64,000 bases of DNA, taken from assembly GCA_018262235.1 (NCBI GenBank), contig JAGTRY010000008.1, forward strand, positions 1 to 64,000, given 5' to 3'. The position numbers and the translations under genes are program-made. Positions 52,957 to 62,164 of this stretch are shown piece after piece. The first letter of the stretch is position 1. Every line of letters starts with the position of its first letter. Source of the DNA: Pseudomonadota bacterium (GTDB taxonomy: Bacteria > Pseudomonadota > Gammaproteobacteria > Burkholderiales > Rhodocyclaceae). Below the pieces are notes generated by a model that made no database searches, was not told where the DNA came from, and saw only the letters and a list, made by a program, of their open reading frames with translations.

Positions 52957-54306
52957 CTGGACGACCGCTGGCGGATTCGGTTCACTGTCCTGCTTGCTCA
53001 GCCAGTCCACCGCAGCTTCGAATTGCGGATCACGCCCGCTCGCCAGATCCGCCAGCCCTGGACGCACGGTTTCGTCAGGCGTCAGGCCTGTTCCTTCGAT
53101 GCGCCGCCCATCCTTGAATTCAAAACCGATCTCGCTGAACGCCAGCGCGCCACCACCGGGTACTTTGGCATAGCCCAGGAAACCCAGCAGGCAGCCGCAG
53201 GATCGGTCCCCGATGATGTGCGCACGGCCGACGCTTTGCAGCGCCGTCGCCGTCAGTTCCGCCGCACTCGCGCTGTTCTGGCTCATGAGGATCACCAGTG
53301 GCTGGGTCAGCGGCTTGGCCGGGCCTTCGAGGCTGAATTCAGGCTTGATCAGATCGAGCATGCCGAACAACAGGGTGACCGGTTTGCCGCTGCGGGTCGT
53401 GACGCGGGCAATCTCATGCTTGCCGGTCACGAACTGTTCGGCAAAAGCGCGGGCAAAGAAGGTGGAGCCACCACCGTTGTCACGCAGATCCAGAATGATG
53501 CCCCGGGTGTCACGCAAGCCCTCGAGCGCCTTGAGCGTATCCCGGCGGATGGATTCGTCAAAGGCCGAGAGGCGCAGATAGCCCAGCCCGCTGGAAAGCT
53601 TCAGTGCCAGCACGCTGGGCCTGCCCGAGGTCTTGTTGCGCGCGATGCGGGTATTCACCCGTGTACCGTCCGGCCGAACGAATTCGATCGCAACCGTCTC
53701 TCCCACCTTGCCCGTGTTGAATTCGCCATTGGCATAGCGTTGACGGGTCCAGGGCGTGGAACCTTCGCGCGCAGCGGCGAGACTGCGCTGCCACCAGTCC
53801 ATCGCGGATTCATCGTTGATGCGCAGGATCTTCGCACCGGGGCGCAAGCCGGCAAGCCAGGCTTCGGATGCACTGCCCACGCGCTCGACGATCAGCGCGC
53901 CGTCCAGTTCGATCAGCAGCAGCCCCAGGTTGACGCCGGCCTGCCGGAGGATTTCCTCGAAACGCTGTGGCGACTCGACCCGGGTATGCGCATCATGCAA
54001 CTCCGCCGTCATGCGGTCGAGCTGCTTCCAGAACGCCGGATCATCCTGCGCCCCCAGCGCCTGCGGACGATAGCGCTCACCTACTGCCTTCCAGTCCACG
54101 CCCTTGAACGTGGGGTCCAGATAGCCGGTGTTGATCGTGTTCCAGACAAAGTCGAACGCTTCGGCCCGGGTCTGCTCGTCCAGCTTTCCACTGGCGGGCG
54201 GATTGTTGCCGACACGCCTTGAGATGACGCCATGCGGATCAAAACTGGCGCACGCCGCGAGCACCGTACACAAAACCATGAGCCCCACACGAGACATTGC
54301 AGTCAT
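52948..54306 (-). CDS. S41 family peptidase (C-terminal processing type), lipoprotein
   Basis: A 452-aa exported serine protease. The start MTAMSRVGLMVLCTVLAACASFDP gives a lipoprotein signal with lipobox LAAC. A tricorn-like helical domain (about 45-130) is followed by a PDZ domain (about 140-250, LLLIELDGALIVERVGSASEAWLAGLRPGAKILRIND) and the S41 core. The core has LRDNGGGSTFFARAFAEQF and the catalytic serine in LMSQNSASAAELTATALQ, with GDRSCGCLLGF after it. The long track ORF starting at 54669 lacks a signal. It is convergent with draG and overlaps it at the 3' ends. Confidence 0.9.
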   Translation of the reverse strand: MTAMSRVGLMVLCTVLAACASFDPHGVISRRVGNNPPASGKLDEQTRAEAFDFVWNTINTGYLDPTFKGVDWKAVGERYRPQALGAQDDPAFWKQLDRMTAELHDAHTRVESPQRFEEILRQAGVNLGLLLIELDGALIVERVGSASEAWLAGLRPGAKILRINDESAMDWWQRSLAAAREGSTPWTRQRYANGEFNTGKVGETVAIEFVRPDGTRVNTRIARNKTSGRPSVLALKLSSGLGYLRLSAFDESIRRDTLKALEGLRDTRGIILDLRDNGGGSTFFARAFAEQFVTGKHEIARVTTRSGKPVTLLFGMLDLIKPEFSLEGPAKPLTQPLVILMSQNSASAAELTATALQSVGRAHIIGDRSCGCLLGFLGYAKVPGGGALAFSEIGFEFKDGRRIEGTGLTPDETVRPGLADLASGRDPQFEAAVDWLSKQDSEPNPPAVVQSE

Positions 54307-54687
54307 TTTTTCCCGATCAATCCATTGCCCGGGCAGCAAAATGGCCCGGCATGATGGATGGAAGTTTAGCGTGGAAGCCGGCTGCGGTTGACGTCTGCAG
54401 CCCACGCGAGGCACCATGAGGACGCTTTCTGTCCGGAGTCTTCCCATGCCCGCATCTGTCTCGCCCTGCCAGCCCGCCCGCCCTGCGTGCGCCGCCGGTG
54501 TGCGCGTCCTGCCGGCACTGCAGGCCGGTCTTAAAGCCAAAAAACAACTCCGCCGCTGACGGGGTTGTTCCAACCCGTCGGGCGGAAGCCGGACGGGTTC
54601 TGGTGAATGAATCTTTCTTTTCCCTGCACGCCTCGCCCGGTCACCATGACCGACGGAACGCTTTTTCAACGTTCATCCGAGGCAATC
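54307..54687. other. Gene-free gap with one hairpin
   Basis: This 381-bp gap lies between two divergent genes, the S41 protease on - and the DapA-like gene on +, so it should hold both promoters. I could not identify either with confidence. A hairpin AACCCGTC..GACGGGTT (54572-54599) lies upstream of the + gene without a T-run. A 47-codon ORF at 54416-54559 lacks convincing coding character. Confidence 0.5.
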
Positions 54688-55563
54688 ATGCACCATACAT
54701 TTCAAGGCATCTGGGTTCCCATCGTCACCCCTTTCATTGCGGACGCAGTCGATCATGCCGCACTGGCACAACTCGCCCGGCATCTGGCCGGGCAAGGGAT
54801 TGCCGGGCTGATCGCGGGCGCCACCACCGGCGAAGGCGCGTCGCTCTCGCCCCGTGAAAAGATCGAAGTATTCGAAACCCTGCGCAATACCCTGGGACCT
54901 GCGTATCCACTGCTCATCGGCCTGAGCCAGATCGACACGCGCGCAGCCGTGGCGGAAGCCCGCTCCCTGGCCCGCCTGGATCCAGCCGGTCTACTGGTCA
55001 CGGCACCGCCCTACCTGCGCCCGTCCCAGGACGGTCTGCGCCAGCATTTCGAGGCTGTCACCGCCGCAAATGACCTGCCCGTCATGATCTACGACATTCC
55101 TTATCGCACCGGCGTCTCGATCGAACTGGAGACCCTGCAGCGCCTGGCGCAAGACCCGCGCATCGTCGGGATCAAAGTGTGCGGCGCCAGTGTGGATCAC
55201 CTGATGCGGTTGATCCATGAGACCCCGTTAAGCGTCCTGATCGGCGAGGACAGCCAGTTTTTTGCCGCCCTCTGCCTGGGGGCACACGGCGCGATTGCCG
55301 CTGCCGCACACCTGCGGCCGGACCTGTGGGTGCGCATCTTCGATCTGCTGCAGGCGGAGCAACTGGCCGACGCACGCCGTCTTGCCGCAAGCCTTCAGCC
55401 CTTGATCCGAGCCTGTTTTGCTGCACCCAACCCGGCACCGGTCAAGGCGCTCCTGGCCGAACAGGGGATGGGCCGGGCCACGCTGCGTCTGCCGCTGACC
55501 GGCGTCAGTGCAACCTGTCTGGCAGACGGTCTGGCCGCCCTCGCCTGCCTGCAAGGCCTCTGA
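54688..55563 (+). CDS. DapA-family aldolase (4-hydroxy-tetrahydrodipicolinate synthase-like)
   Basis: A 291-aa class I aldolase of the DHDPS/NAL family. It shows GIWVPIVTPFIADAVDHAALAQLARHL, AGATTGEGASLSPREKIEVFE, the catalytic tyrosine in MIYDIPYRTGV and the Schiff-base lysine in RIVGIKVCGAS. Arg in YRTG and TTGE fit a pyruvate-condensing enzyme of the DapA type. It could be the housekeeping lysine-pathway enzyme or a paralogue; no other lysine gene adjoins it. The start at 54688 is used because the track extension lacks similarity. Confidence 0.88.
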   Translation: MHHTFQGIWVPIVTPFIADAVDHAALAQLARHLAGQGIAGLIAGATTGEGASLSPREKIEVFETLRNTLGPAYPLLIGLSQIDTRAAVAEARSLARLDPAGLLVTAPPYLRPSQDGLRQHFEAVTAANDLPVMIYDIPYRTGVSIELETLQRLAQDPRIVGIKVCGASVDHLMRLIHETPLSVLIGEDSQFFAALCLGAHGAIAAAAHLRPDLWVRIFDLLQAEQLADARRLAASLQPLIRACFAAPNPAPVKALLAEQGMGRATLRLPLTGVSATCLADGLAALACLQGL

Positions 55564-55638
55564 AACGGAGCACTTTTGTGGTAGTTTCGGGGTTCGTCAG
55601 CGTGGCTGACGGCCCCTTCAGACTTTCGACACAAGATC

Positions 55639-57213
55639 ATGAATACCAAGGTTTTTGCCTACGACACCACACTGCGCGACGGAAGTCAGGCGCAAGGAAT
55701 TTCCTTCTCGGTGGAAGACAAGCTCAAGATCGTGCGCAAGCTCGACGAGCTGGGCATTGCCTATATTGAAGCCGGCAACCCCGGCTCCAACCCGAAAGAC
55801 CTGGAGTTCTTCCGCCGTCTGGGTGAGCTCAAGCTCACGCGCGCCAGGATCATTGCCTTCGGCAGTACCTGCAAGGTGGGCACCGAGCCGGGTGACGACG
55901 GCCAGATCGCTTCGCTGCTCTCGGCCAACACGCCAGCCGTGGCGATTTTCGGCAAGACCTGGGATTACCAGGTCACCGCGATCCTGCGCACCACGCTCAA
56001 GGAAAACCTGCGCATGATCCGCGCCACGCTCACCTACCTGAAAACCCAGGGGAAGGAAGTGGTGTTCGACGCCGAGCATTTCTATGACGGATACAAGTCC
56101 AGTCCCGACTATGCCTTCAAGGCACTGGCCGCCGCGGTCGAAGGCGGGGCAGACAGTCTGGTCCTGTGCGATACCAATGGCGGCAGCTTTCCGGACGAGA
56201 TCTTCGAGATCACCCGCAAGGTGGTCGAGCGTTTCCCCGGCGTGGCCGTGGGCATCCACTGTCACAACGACTGTGAGCTGGCGGTGGCCAACTCCGTACG
56301 CGCCGTGCAGGCCGGTGCCACCCAGATCCAGGGCACCATCAACGGGATCGGCGAGCGTTGCGGCAATGCCAACCTCTGCGCGATCATCCCGAACCTGCAG
56401 CTCAAGCTCGGCTTCGACGTGATCCCGCCGGAACAGCTCTCGCTCATCACCCCCGTGGCACGCTTCGTGGCGGAGACGGCAAACGTCGAATTCAACGACA
56501 AGGCGGCCTACGTCGGCGCCGACGCCTTCGCGCACAAGGGCGGCATGCACGTCGATGCGGTCAAGAAGAATCCCATGTCTTACGAGCACGTCACCCCGGA
56601 ATCGGTCGGCAACACCCGGCGCGTGCTGATGAGCGAAGTGGCCGGGCGCGCCACCATCCTCGGGCGGATCAATCAGATCGATCCGGCACTCACCAAGGAT
56701 TCTCCCGAAACACGCGCCATCATCAACCGTCTCAAGGATCTTGAGCACGAGGGTTATCAGTTCGAAAGCGCGGAAAGCAGCTTCGAGCTTCTGGTGCGCA
56801 AGATGCTGGGCAAGTTCACGCCTTCGTTCGAACTCAAGGACTTCAAGGTCATCGTCAACGAACCCAACGGCAACGGCGTGAATTCCTCGGCGATGATCAA
56901 GATCCGCGTCGACGGCGAAGACGAAATCACCGCCGCAGAGGGCGACGGCCCGGTCAACGCGCTGGACCGCGCCCTGCGTCGCGCGCTCGAACGTTTCTAC
57001 CCGCAGTTGCGAGAGATGAAGCTCACCGATTACAAGGTGCGGGTGCTCGATTCGGACCAGGCCTCTGCCGCCAAGGTGCGGGTGTTGATCGAATCAGCCG
57101 ATCAGGACAGTTCGTGGAGCACTATCGGCGTCTCGACGGACGTGATCGATGCATCCTGGCGTGCGCTGGTGGATGCCATCGAGTACAAGCTGGCCAAGCT
57201 GAGAAACGACTAG
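55639..57213 (+). CDS. cimA: Citramalate synthase CimA
   Basis: CimA condenses pyruvate and acetyl-CoA to (R)-citramalate, giving 2-oxobutyrate for isoleucine without threonine. At 524 aa it has the DRE-TIM barrel catalytic domain (YDTTLRDGSQAQGISFSVEDKLKI, EAGNPGSNPKDLEFF, VGIHCHNDCELAVANSVRAVQAGATQIQGTINGIGERCGNANL, AHKGGMHVDAV) and a LeuA-type regulatory domain (about 400-520). The SQAQGIS and GNPGSNPKD patterns mark the citramalate group. Homocitrate synthase NifV was considered because of the nif genes nearby, but NifV is about 380 aa and lacks the regulatory domain. Confidence 0.93.
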   Translation: MNTKVFAYDTTLRDGSQAQGISFSVEDKLKIVRKLDELGIAYIEAGNPGSNPKDLEFFRRLGELKLTRARIIAFGSTCKVGTEPGDDGQIASLLSANTPAVAIFGKTWDYQVTAILRTTLKENLRMIRATLTYLKTQGKEVVFDAEHFYDGYKSSPDYAFKALAAAVEGGADSLVLCDTNGGSFPDEIFEITRKVVERFPGVAVGIHCHNDCELAVANSVRAVQAGATQIQGTINGIGERCGNANLCAIIPNLQLKLGFDVIPPEQLSLITPVARFVAETANVEFNDKAAYVGADAFAHKGGMHVDAVKKNPMSYEHVTPESVGNTRRVLMSEVAGRATILGRINQIDPALTKDSPETRAIINRLKDLEHEGYQFESAESSFELLVRKMLGKFTPSFELKDFKVIVNEPNGNGVNSSAMIKIRVDGEDEITAAEGDGPVNALDRALRRALERFYPQLREMKLTDYKVRVLDSDQASAAKVRVLIESADQDSSWSTIGVSTDVIDASWRALVDAIEYKLAKLRND

Positions 57214-57313
57214 ATCCGAAGCCGCCGCGCGGCAAGCTGCGGGTGTCACATAACTGACCCGCTTCTTTGCTACGATCACAAACCCTTTCTGCCTCCCTTT
57301 CCGGCATCGACGC

Positions 57314-59044
57314 GTGGCCAATCACAAGCAATTCTTCCCCCGGCAGGTCGTCGAGTCCGCCGGCAACCGCTGGGACCTGCTGCTCCTGCCGCTGGTACTG
57401 ACTGTGCTCGTCCTGCTGGCCTTCGGCGCCGAGCAGATGGCGCGCCCCTACTCGGTCGGCACGCCTTTGCCGCTGACCCTCGATCCGTGGATGCTGCCGT
57501 ATTATCTTTTGCGCACCACGCTGCGGATGTTCATCGCGCTGGGGGCATCACTACTGTTCAGCTGCGCCTTCGCAGCGATTGCCGCCAAGTACCGTGCAGC
57601 CGAAAAGATCATGCTGCCCTTGCTGGACATCCTGCAGTCGATCCCGATCCTGGGATTCCTCTCGCTGACCGTCACCGGCTTCATCGCGCTGTTCCCGGGC
57701 AACCTGCTCGGCGTGGAATGCGCCGCGATCTTTGCGATCTTCACCTCGCAGGCCTGGAACATGGCCTTCAGCCTGTACCAGTCGCTCAAGACCGTGCCGG
57801 CTGAACTGAAAGAAGCCGCGCATATCTTCCAGCTCTCCAGCTGGCAACGTTTCTGGCGCCTCGAACTGCCTTTCGCCATGCCCAGCCTGCTGTGGAACAT
57901 GATGATGTCGATGTCCGGCGGCTGGTTCTTCGTGGTCGCCTCGGAAGCCATCTCGGTATCCAATCAAAATATCAAGCTGCCCGGCATGGGGTCCTATATC
58001 GCACTGGCCATCGAGGCGCGCGATCTCGGCGCCATCGCCTGGGCCATCGGCGGCATGCTGCTCGCAGTACTGCTCTACGACCAGCTTTTCTTCCGCCCAT
58101 TGCTGGCCTGGGCGGACAAGTTCCGCTTCGAAGAATCCGGCAGCGACACCGCACAGAATTCCTGGCTGCTCACCTGGCTACGCCGCACGGATCGCATCCA
58201 GGCGTTGGGGCTGAAGTTGGTCTCCCTGCTGGAGCGCTCGCTCACCGCATTCCGGCGTGATTACGACGGCACCTCGATCCGTGCCCGGCCGCACAGCGCC
58301 GCCCCCGGCCTGATGCGTGTCTGGGATGCCCTGATCGCCGCGCTGGTGCTGATCGCTGCCTGGCGCCTGCTGATCTTCATCCACAGCGAAGTCGGCTGGG
58401 GTGAAGTCGGTCACGTCCTGCTGCTGGGCTGCTACACCATGCTGCGGGTGCTGGTGCTGATCGCGCTTTCCGCGCTGCTCTGGGTGCCGGTCGGCGTGTG
58501 GGTCGGCATGAATCCGCGCTGGGCCGGGCGCCTCCAGGCCGTGGCGCAGTTCATGGCGGCCTTCCCGGCCAACCTGATGTTCCCGGTGGCGGTGATGCTG
58601 ATCGTGCATTTCCATCTGCATCCAGACATCTGGCTCTCGCCGCTGATGGTGCTGGGCACTCAGTGGTACATCCTGTTCAACGTGATCGCCGGAGCATCGG
58701 GGATTCCCACCGAGCTGCGCTACGCAGCCCATAACCTGGGGCTTTCCGGTTGGCTCAAGTGGCGCCGCTATCTTCTGCCGGCGGTCTTTCCGAGCTTTGT
58801 CACCGGCGCCATCACGGCCAGTGGCGGTTCGTGGAATGCCAGCATCGTGGCCGAATACGTCACCTGGGGCGACACCACCCTGCAGGCCCACGGGATCGGC
58901 AGCTACATCGCGCAGATGACCGCGCATGGCGACTTCCCGCGCATCGCACTGGGCATCGGGGTGATGTGTGTGTTCGTGATGGGGCTGAACAATTTTGTCT
59001 GGCGCAAGCTCTACGAGCTGGCCGAAAACCGCATGCATTTCTGA
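57314..59044 (+). CDS. ABC transporter permease, two fused membrane domains
   Basis: A 576-aa protein containing two tandem BPD_transp permease domains of the nitrate/sulfonate/taurine group, about 6 helices each. The first EAA loop reads [38 protein letters not shown], the second [37 protein letters not shown]. The two halves are joined by a charged linker (about 270-330). The start is GTG at 57314 without a clear Shine-Dalgarno. An ATPase gene follows after 10 bp. No substrate-binding protein gene is adjacent, so the substrate is unknown. Confidence 0.9.
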   Translation: MANHKQFFPRQVVESAGNRWDLLLLPLVLTVLVLLAFGAEQMARPYSVGTPLPLTLDPWMLPYYLLRTTLRMFIALGASLLFSCAFAAIAAKYRAAEKIMLPLLDILQSIPILGFLSLTVTGFIALFPGNLLGVECAAIFAIFTSQAWNMAFSLYQSLKTVPAELKEAAHIFQLSSWQRFWRLELPFAMPSLLWNMMMSMSGGWFFVVASEAISVSNQNIKLPGMGSYIALAIEARDLGAIAWAIGGMLLAVLLYDQLFFRPLLAWADKFRFEESGSDTAQNSWLLTWLRRTDRIQALGLKLVSLLERSLTAFRRDYDGTSIRARPHSAAPGLMRVWDALIAALVLIAAWRLLIFIHSEVGWGEVGHVLLLGCYTMLRVLVLIALSALLWVPVGVWVGMNPRWAGRLQAVAQFMAAFPANLMFPVAVMLIVHFHLHPDIWLSPLMVLGTQWYILFNVIAGASGIPTELRYAAHNLGLSGWLKWRRYLLPAVFPSFVTGAITASGGSWNASIVAEYVTWGDTTLQAHGIGSYIAQMTAHGDFPRIALGIGVMCVFVMGLNNFVWRKLYELAENRMHF

Positions 59045-59054
59045 GAGACGGATC

Positions 59055-60377
59055 ATGAGCCTGCAACTGGTGGATCTGAAAAACGTCGGCAAATCTTTCC
59101 TGTCGGCAGACGGTACGGCCCGCTCCGTTCTGGAAGACGTGGACTTCACCCTCAACGAGGGCGAGATCGTTGCGTTACTGGGGCAATCCGGCTCGGGCAA
59201 ATCCACCCTGCTGCGCATCATGGCCGGGCTGATTCCGGCAGATGCGGGTGACGTGCGTTATCGTGGCCAGCCGCTGTATGGCCCGGCACGCGGCATCGCC
59301 ATGGTGTTCCAGTCCTTCGCCCTGTTTCCCTGGCTCACCGTGCAGCAGAATGTTGAACTGGGCCTCGAAGCCCGTGGCATCGCCGCTGAAGAACGCGCCG
59401 AACGGGCGGAGAAGGCCATCGAACTGATCGGTCTATCCGGTTTCGAAGGCGCGCTGCCGCGCGAGCTTTCCGGTGGCATGCGCCAGCGCGTGGGGATCGC
59501 CCGGGCGCTGGTCGTCGAGCCCGAAGTGCTGCTGATGGACGAAGCCTTCTCGGCGCTGGATGTACTCACCGGTGAGCGGCTGCGCGAAGACATCCTCGAA
59601 CTCTGGCAAGGCGGCAACATGTCGACCAAAGCCATCCTGGTGGTCTCGCACAACATCGAGGAAGCCGTCCTGATGGCCGACCGCGTGCTGGTCTTTGCCA
59701 GTGACCCGGGCCGTGTGCGCTCCGAATTGAAGATCGACCTGCCACGCCCGCGCGACGTGAACAGCCCGGCGATCCGTGCCCTGATCGATGAAGTGTATGC
59801 GCTGATGACCGCCAGCCGGGATGGCCTGCCCGCCGCCGAGCCCGCCGCCAAGCCCCTGGCTATCCGCCTCCCGGAGGCCGATGTCATCAGCATGGAAGGG
59901 GTGCTGGAAATGCTCGCGGAAGCCCCCTTCAACGGCCATGCCGATTTGCCGCAACTGGTCGAGGAATCCGAGCTCACCGACGAAGAATTGCTGCCGATTG
60001 CCAAAGCGCTGCACATGCTGGAGTTTGCCGTGGTGGCCCATGGCGATATCCAGCTCACCCCGCTGGGGCGCCACTATGTCGATGGGCACAACGCGCTGCG
60101 CCACGAATTGTTCGGCCAGCAACTGCTGGCCCATGTCCCGCTGGCCGCGCATATCCGCCACAGCCTGGAACAGGAAGCCTCCGGGGAACTGCCCGAGGAA
60201 CCTTTCCTCAGGCTGCTGCGCGAGAGTCTGGACAAGGACGAAGCCGAGCGGGTCCTGCAGGTCACCATCGAATGGGGGCGCTATGGCGAAGTCTTCGAGT
60301 ACAACTACAACAATGGCCTGATCCATTTGCCGGAAGGCGAAGAGGACGAACAGGAAGACGCGGCGGAGAAAGCCTGA
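59055..60377 (+). CDS. ABC transporter ATP-binding protein with C-terminal AAA-associated domain
   Basis: A 440-aa ATPase. The N-terminal 250 residues are a nitrate/sulfonate-type ABC domain: Walker [35 protein letters not shown], signature [15 protein letters not shown], Walker [20 protein letters not shown]. The C-terminal 150 residues, from about [38 protein letters not shown], form the AAA-associated (PF09821-type) winged-helix-like domain, ending in an acidic tail ([14 protein letters not shown]). It pairs with the fused permease. Start 59055 (MSLQLVD) is the family start. Confidence 0.92.
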   Translation: MSLQLVDLKNVGKSFLSADGTARSVLEDVDFTLNEGEIVALLGQSGSGKSTLLRIMAGLIPADAGDVRYRGQPLYGPARGIAMVFQSFALFPWLTVQQNVELGLEARGIAAEERAERAEKAIELIGLSGFEGALPRELSGGMRQRVGIARALVVEPEVLLMDEAFSALDVLTGERLREDILELWQGGNMSTKAILVVSHNIEEAVLMADRVLVFASDPGRVRSELKIDLPRPRDVNSPAIRALIDEVYALMTASRDGLPAAEPAAKPLAIRLPEADVISMEGVLEMLAEAPFNGHADLPQLVEESELTDEELLPIAKALHMLEFAVVAHGDIQLTPLGRHYVDGHNALRHELFGQQLLAHVPLAAHIRHSLEQEASGELPEEPFLRLLRESLDKDEAERVLQVTIEWGRYGEVFEYNYNNGLIHLPEGEEDEQEDAAEKA

Positions 60378-60423
60378 TTCGCACAAATGCCCAAGGCGTT
60401 TTCATGCCTGGCGTCCGGCAGGA

Positions 60424-62025
60424 TCAGCCTGAGTCTGCTATCGAGTTCTCGCCATGCCGTGCCTGGCGCAGTGCCAGCGTGGAAGCGCTCTTCCGCGCAG
60501 GGGCGCCACGCTCGCCAAGCAAGCCTTGCAGACACGCCGGATTCGAGCGCGCTCCGCTGGCAAGATAATCCGCCAGCAGGATCTGGCGCGTAGCCTCGGC
60601 CGACTCCGCACGCACGCCGGTCAGATAGTCGAACAGCGCATCGAGCAGCATCTCGGGCGTCAGTCCGCTGGTCTTGCCGGTGCGCTGCCACAGCCAATCC
60701 GAAAAATCCAGAAAACCCTGAAAGGCGGATGTACCCTGACACAGCCGCGCCAGGCTCTGCTTGAAGCGGCCGGAATTGGCGATGAGATCCCAGTAGCGGG
60801 CCAGACGCTTGAAGCGCCGCATCGTCGCCGCATCGACCGCAGCGGTCTGCTCGACGGTGTACGGCACTTGCGCCTCGTACACCATGCCGTATGAATCGGT
60901 GTGGCGCGCAACGGGCGTGCCGCGCAGACGTTTCAGGACGCCCAGCTGGATTTCGTGCGGACCGATGGCATACAGTCGGTCAAAGCCCGCCGCAAAACTC
61001 GCGAGGGTTTCACCGGGCAGGCCGAAGATCAGGTCGGCATGCAGATGCGCGTGCGATTCCCGCATCAGCCAGGCCAGATTGGCTTCGGTCTTTGCGTTGT
61101 CCTGCCGGCGCGAGAGGGTCTGCTGCACCACCGGATTGAAGCTCTGGATGCCCAGTTCGAACTGCAGGACGCCCGGCGGAAAGCGCGTGATGATCTCCTT
61201 GAGCCGATCCGGCAGATGATCAGGCACCACTTCGAAGTGCAGGAACAGCGCCTCGTCGGGAGCGTTTTTCAGCCGATCCAGAAAGAACTGCAGTACGCGG
61301 ATCGAGGCATCGATCTTCAGGTTGAAAGTGCGATCCACAAACTTGAAATTGCGCGCCCCACGCTGATACAGCGCCTCCATTTCCGCCAGGAAACGGTCCA
61401 GATCAAAGGCCCAGGCAGTCTTGTCCAATGCGCTCAGACAAAATTCGCATTTGAACGGGCAGCCGCGCGAAGCCTCCACATAGAGCAGACGATGCGCCAG
61501 ATCGGTGTCGCTGTACCCGGCGTACGGCATCACGATCTCGTCAAGCGGCGGCTGTTCGCCGGCAATCACTTTCATCAAGGGCTGCGGCCCGTGGATCAGG
61601 GCGCGGCAGAGCCGGGGAAAACTCACATCCCCCCAGCCCGTGATCAGGTGATCCGCCAGGGCGACGACAGGCTGCGTCTCCCACTCGTAACTGACTTCGG
61701 GCCCACCCAGCACGATCTTGAGGCCGGGCCGCGCCTGCTTGAGCCGGCGCACGACTTCGGTCGTCTGGACGAGGTTCCAGATATACACCCCGAAGCCCAT
61801 AACCTGCGTCTCCAGCCCCTCGCCCAACTCGGCCAGCAAGGCATCGGCCACCTCTTGCGGCGCACGCGCAATCGTGAATTCCCGCAGCACGGTCTGCGCC
61901 CGCAGGTCCTCCCCGCCATGACGCGCCATGTTCGCCAGCAGGTAGCGCAAACCCAGAGACGCATGGATGTACTTGGCGTTCAGGCTGCACAGGATGATGC
62001 GCGGAGGATGGGGCTCGTTCAGCAT
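60424..62025 (-). CDS. B12-binding-domain radical SAM protein (DUF4080)
   Basis: A 533-aa protein with an N-terminal cobalamin-binding Rossmann domain (about 10-140: IILCSLNAKYIHASLGLRYLLANM, VMGFGVYIWNLVQTTEVVRRL, KIVLGGPEVSYEW). A radical SAM domain follows, with RGCPFKCEFCLSALDK (CxxxCxxC) and FKFVDRTFNLKID, FELGIQSFNPVVQQTL, HADLIFGLPGETL. The C-terminal DUF4080 region (about 360-530) is helical. The reaction is unknown; methylthiolation or anaerobic methylation are possibilities for the class. ATG 62025 or 62040 may be the start, as neither has a strong ribosome-binding sequence. Confidence 0.88.
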   Translation of the reverse strand: MLNEPHPPRIILCSLNAKYIHASLGLRYLLANMARHGGEDLRAQTVLREFTIARAPQEVADALLAELGEGLETQVMGFGVYIWNLVQTTEVVRRLKQARPGLKIVLGGPEVSYEWETQPVVALADHLITGWGDVSFPRLCRALIHGPQPLMKVIAGEQPPLDEIVMPYAGYSDTDLAHRLLYVEASRGCPFKCEFCLSALDKTAWAFDLDRFLAEMEALYQRGARNFKFVDRTFNLKIDASIRVLQFFLDRLKNAPDEALFLHFEVVPDHLPDRLKEIITRFPPGVLQFELGIQSFNPVVQQTLSRRQDNAKTEANLAWLMRESHAHLHADLIFGLPGETLASFAAGFDRLYAIGPHEIQLGVLKRLRGTPVARHTDSYGMVYEAQVPYTVEQTAAVDAATMRRFKRLARYWDLIANSGRFKQSLARLCQGTSAFQGFLDFSDWLWQRTGKTSGLTPEMLLDALFDYLTGVRAESAEATRQILLADYLASGARSNPACLQGLLGERGAPARKSASTLALRQARHGENSIADSG

Positions 62026-62164
62026 GGCGCGATTATCCATCGAATGCATGCAGGGCCGACACTGCCGCACGCGGGAACCAATTGCCTGGCGTAGCGGCCA
62101 AAGCCGCAGGTCTCATTCCTGAATGAACGTACCGGAACGCACGAACTTTGGCAGAATGCACGAC

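Noticed and set aside
54416-54559. Possible 47-codon ORF upstream of the DapA-like gene
   Set aside because: Weak ribosome-binding sequence, unusual Pro/Ala/Cys-rich composition and no recognisable family. I could not support it as a gene.
55639-57213. Homocitrate synthase (nifV) as identity of the cimA gene
   Set aside because: Length (524 aa), the C-terminal LeuA-type domain and citramalate-type motifs point to CimA despite nif genes nearby.
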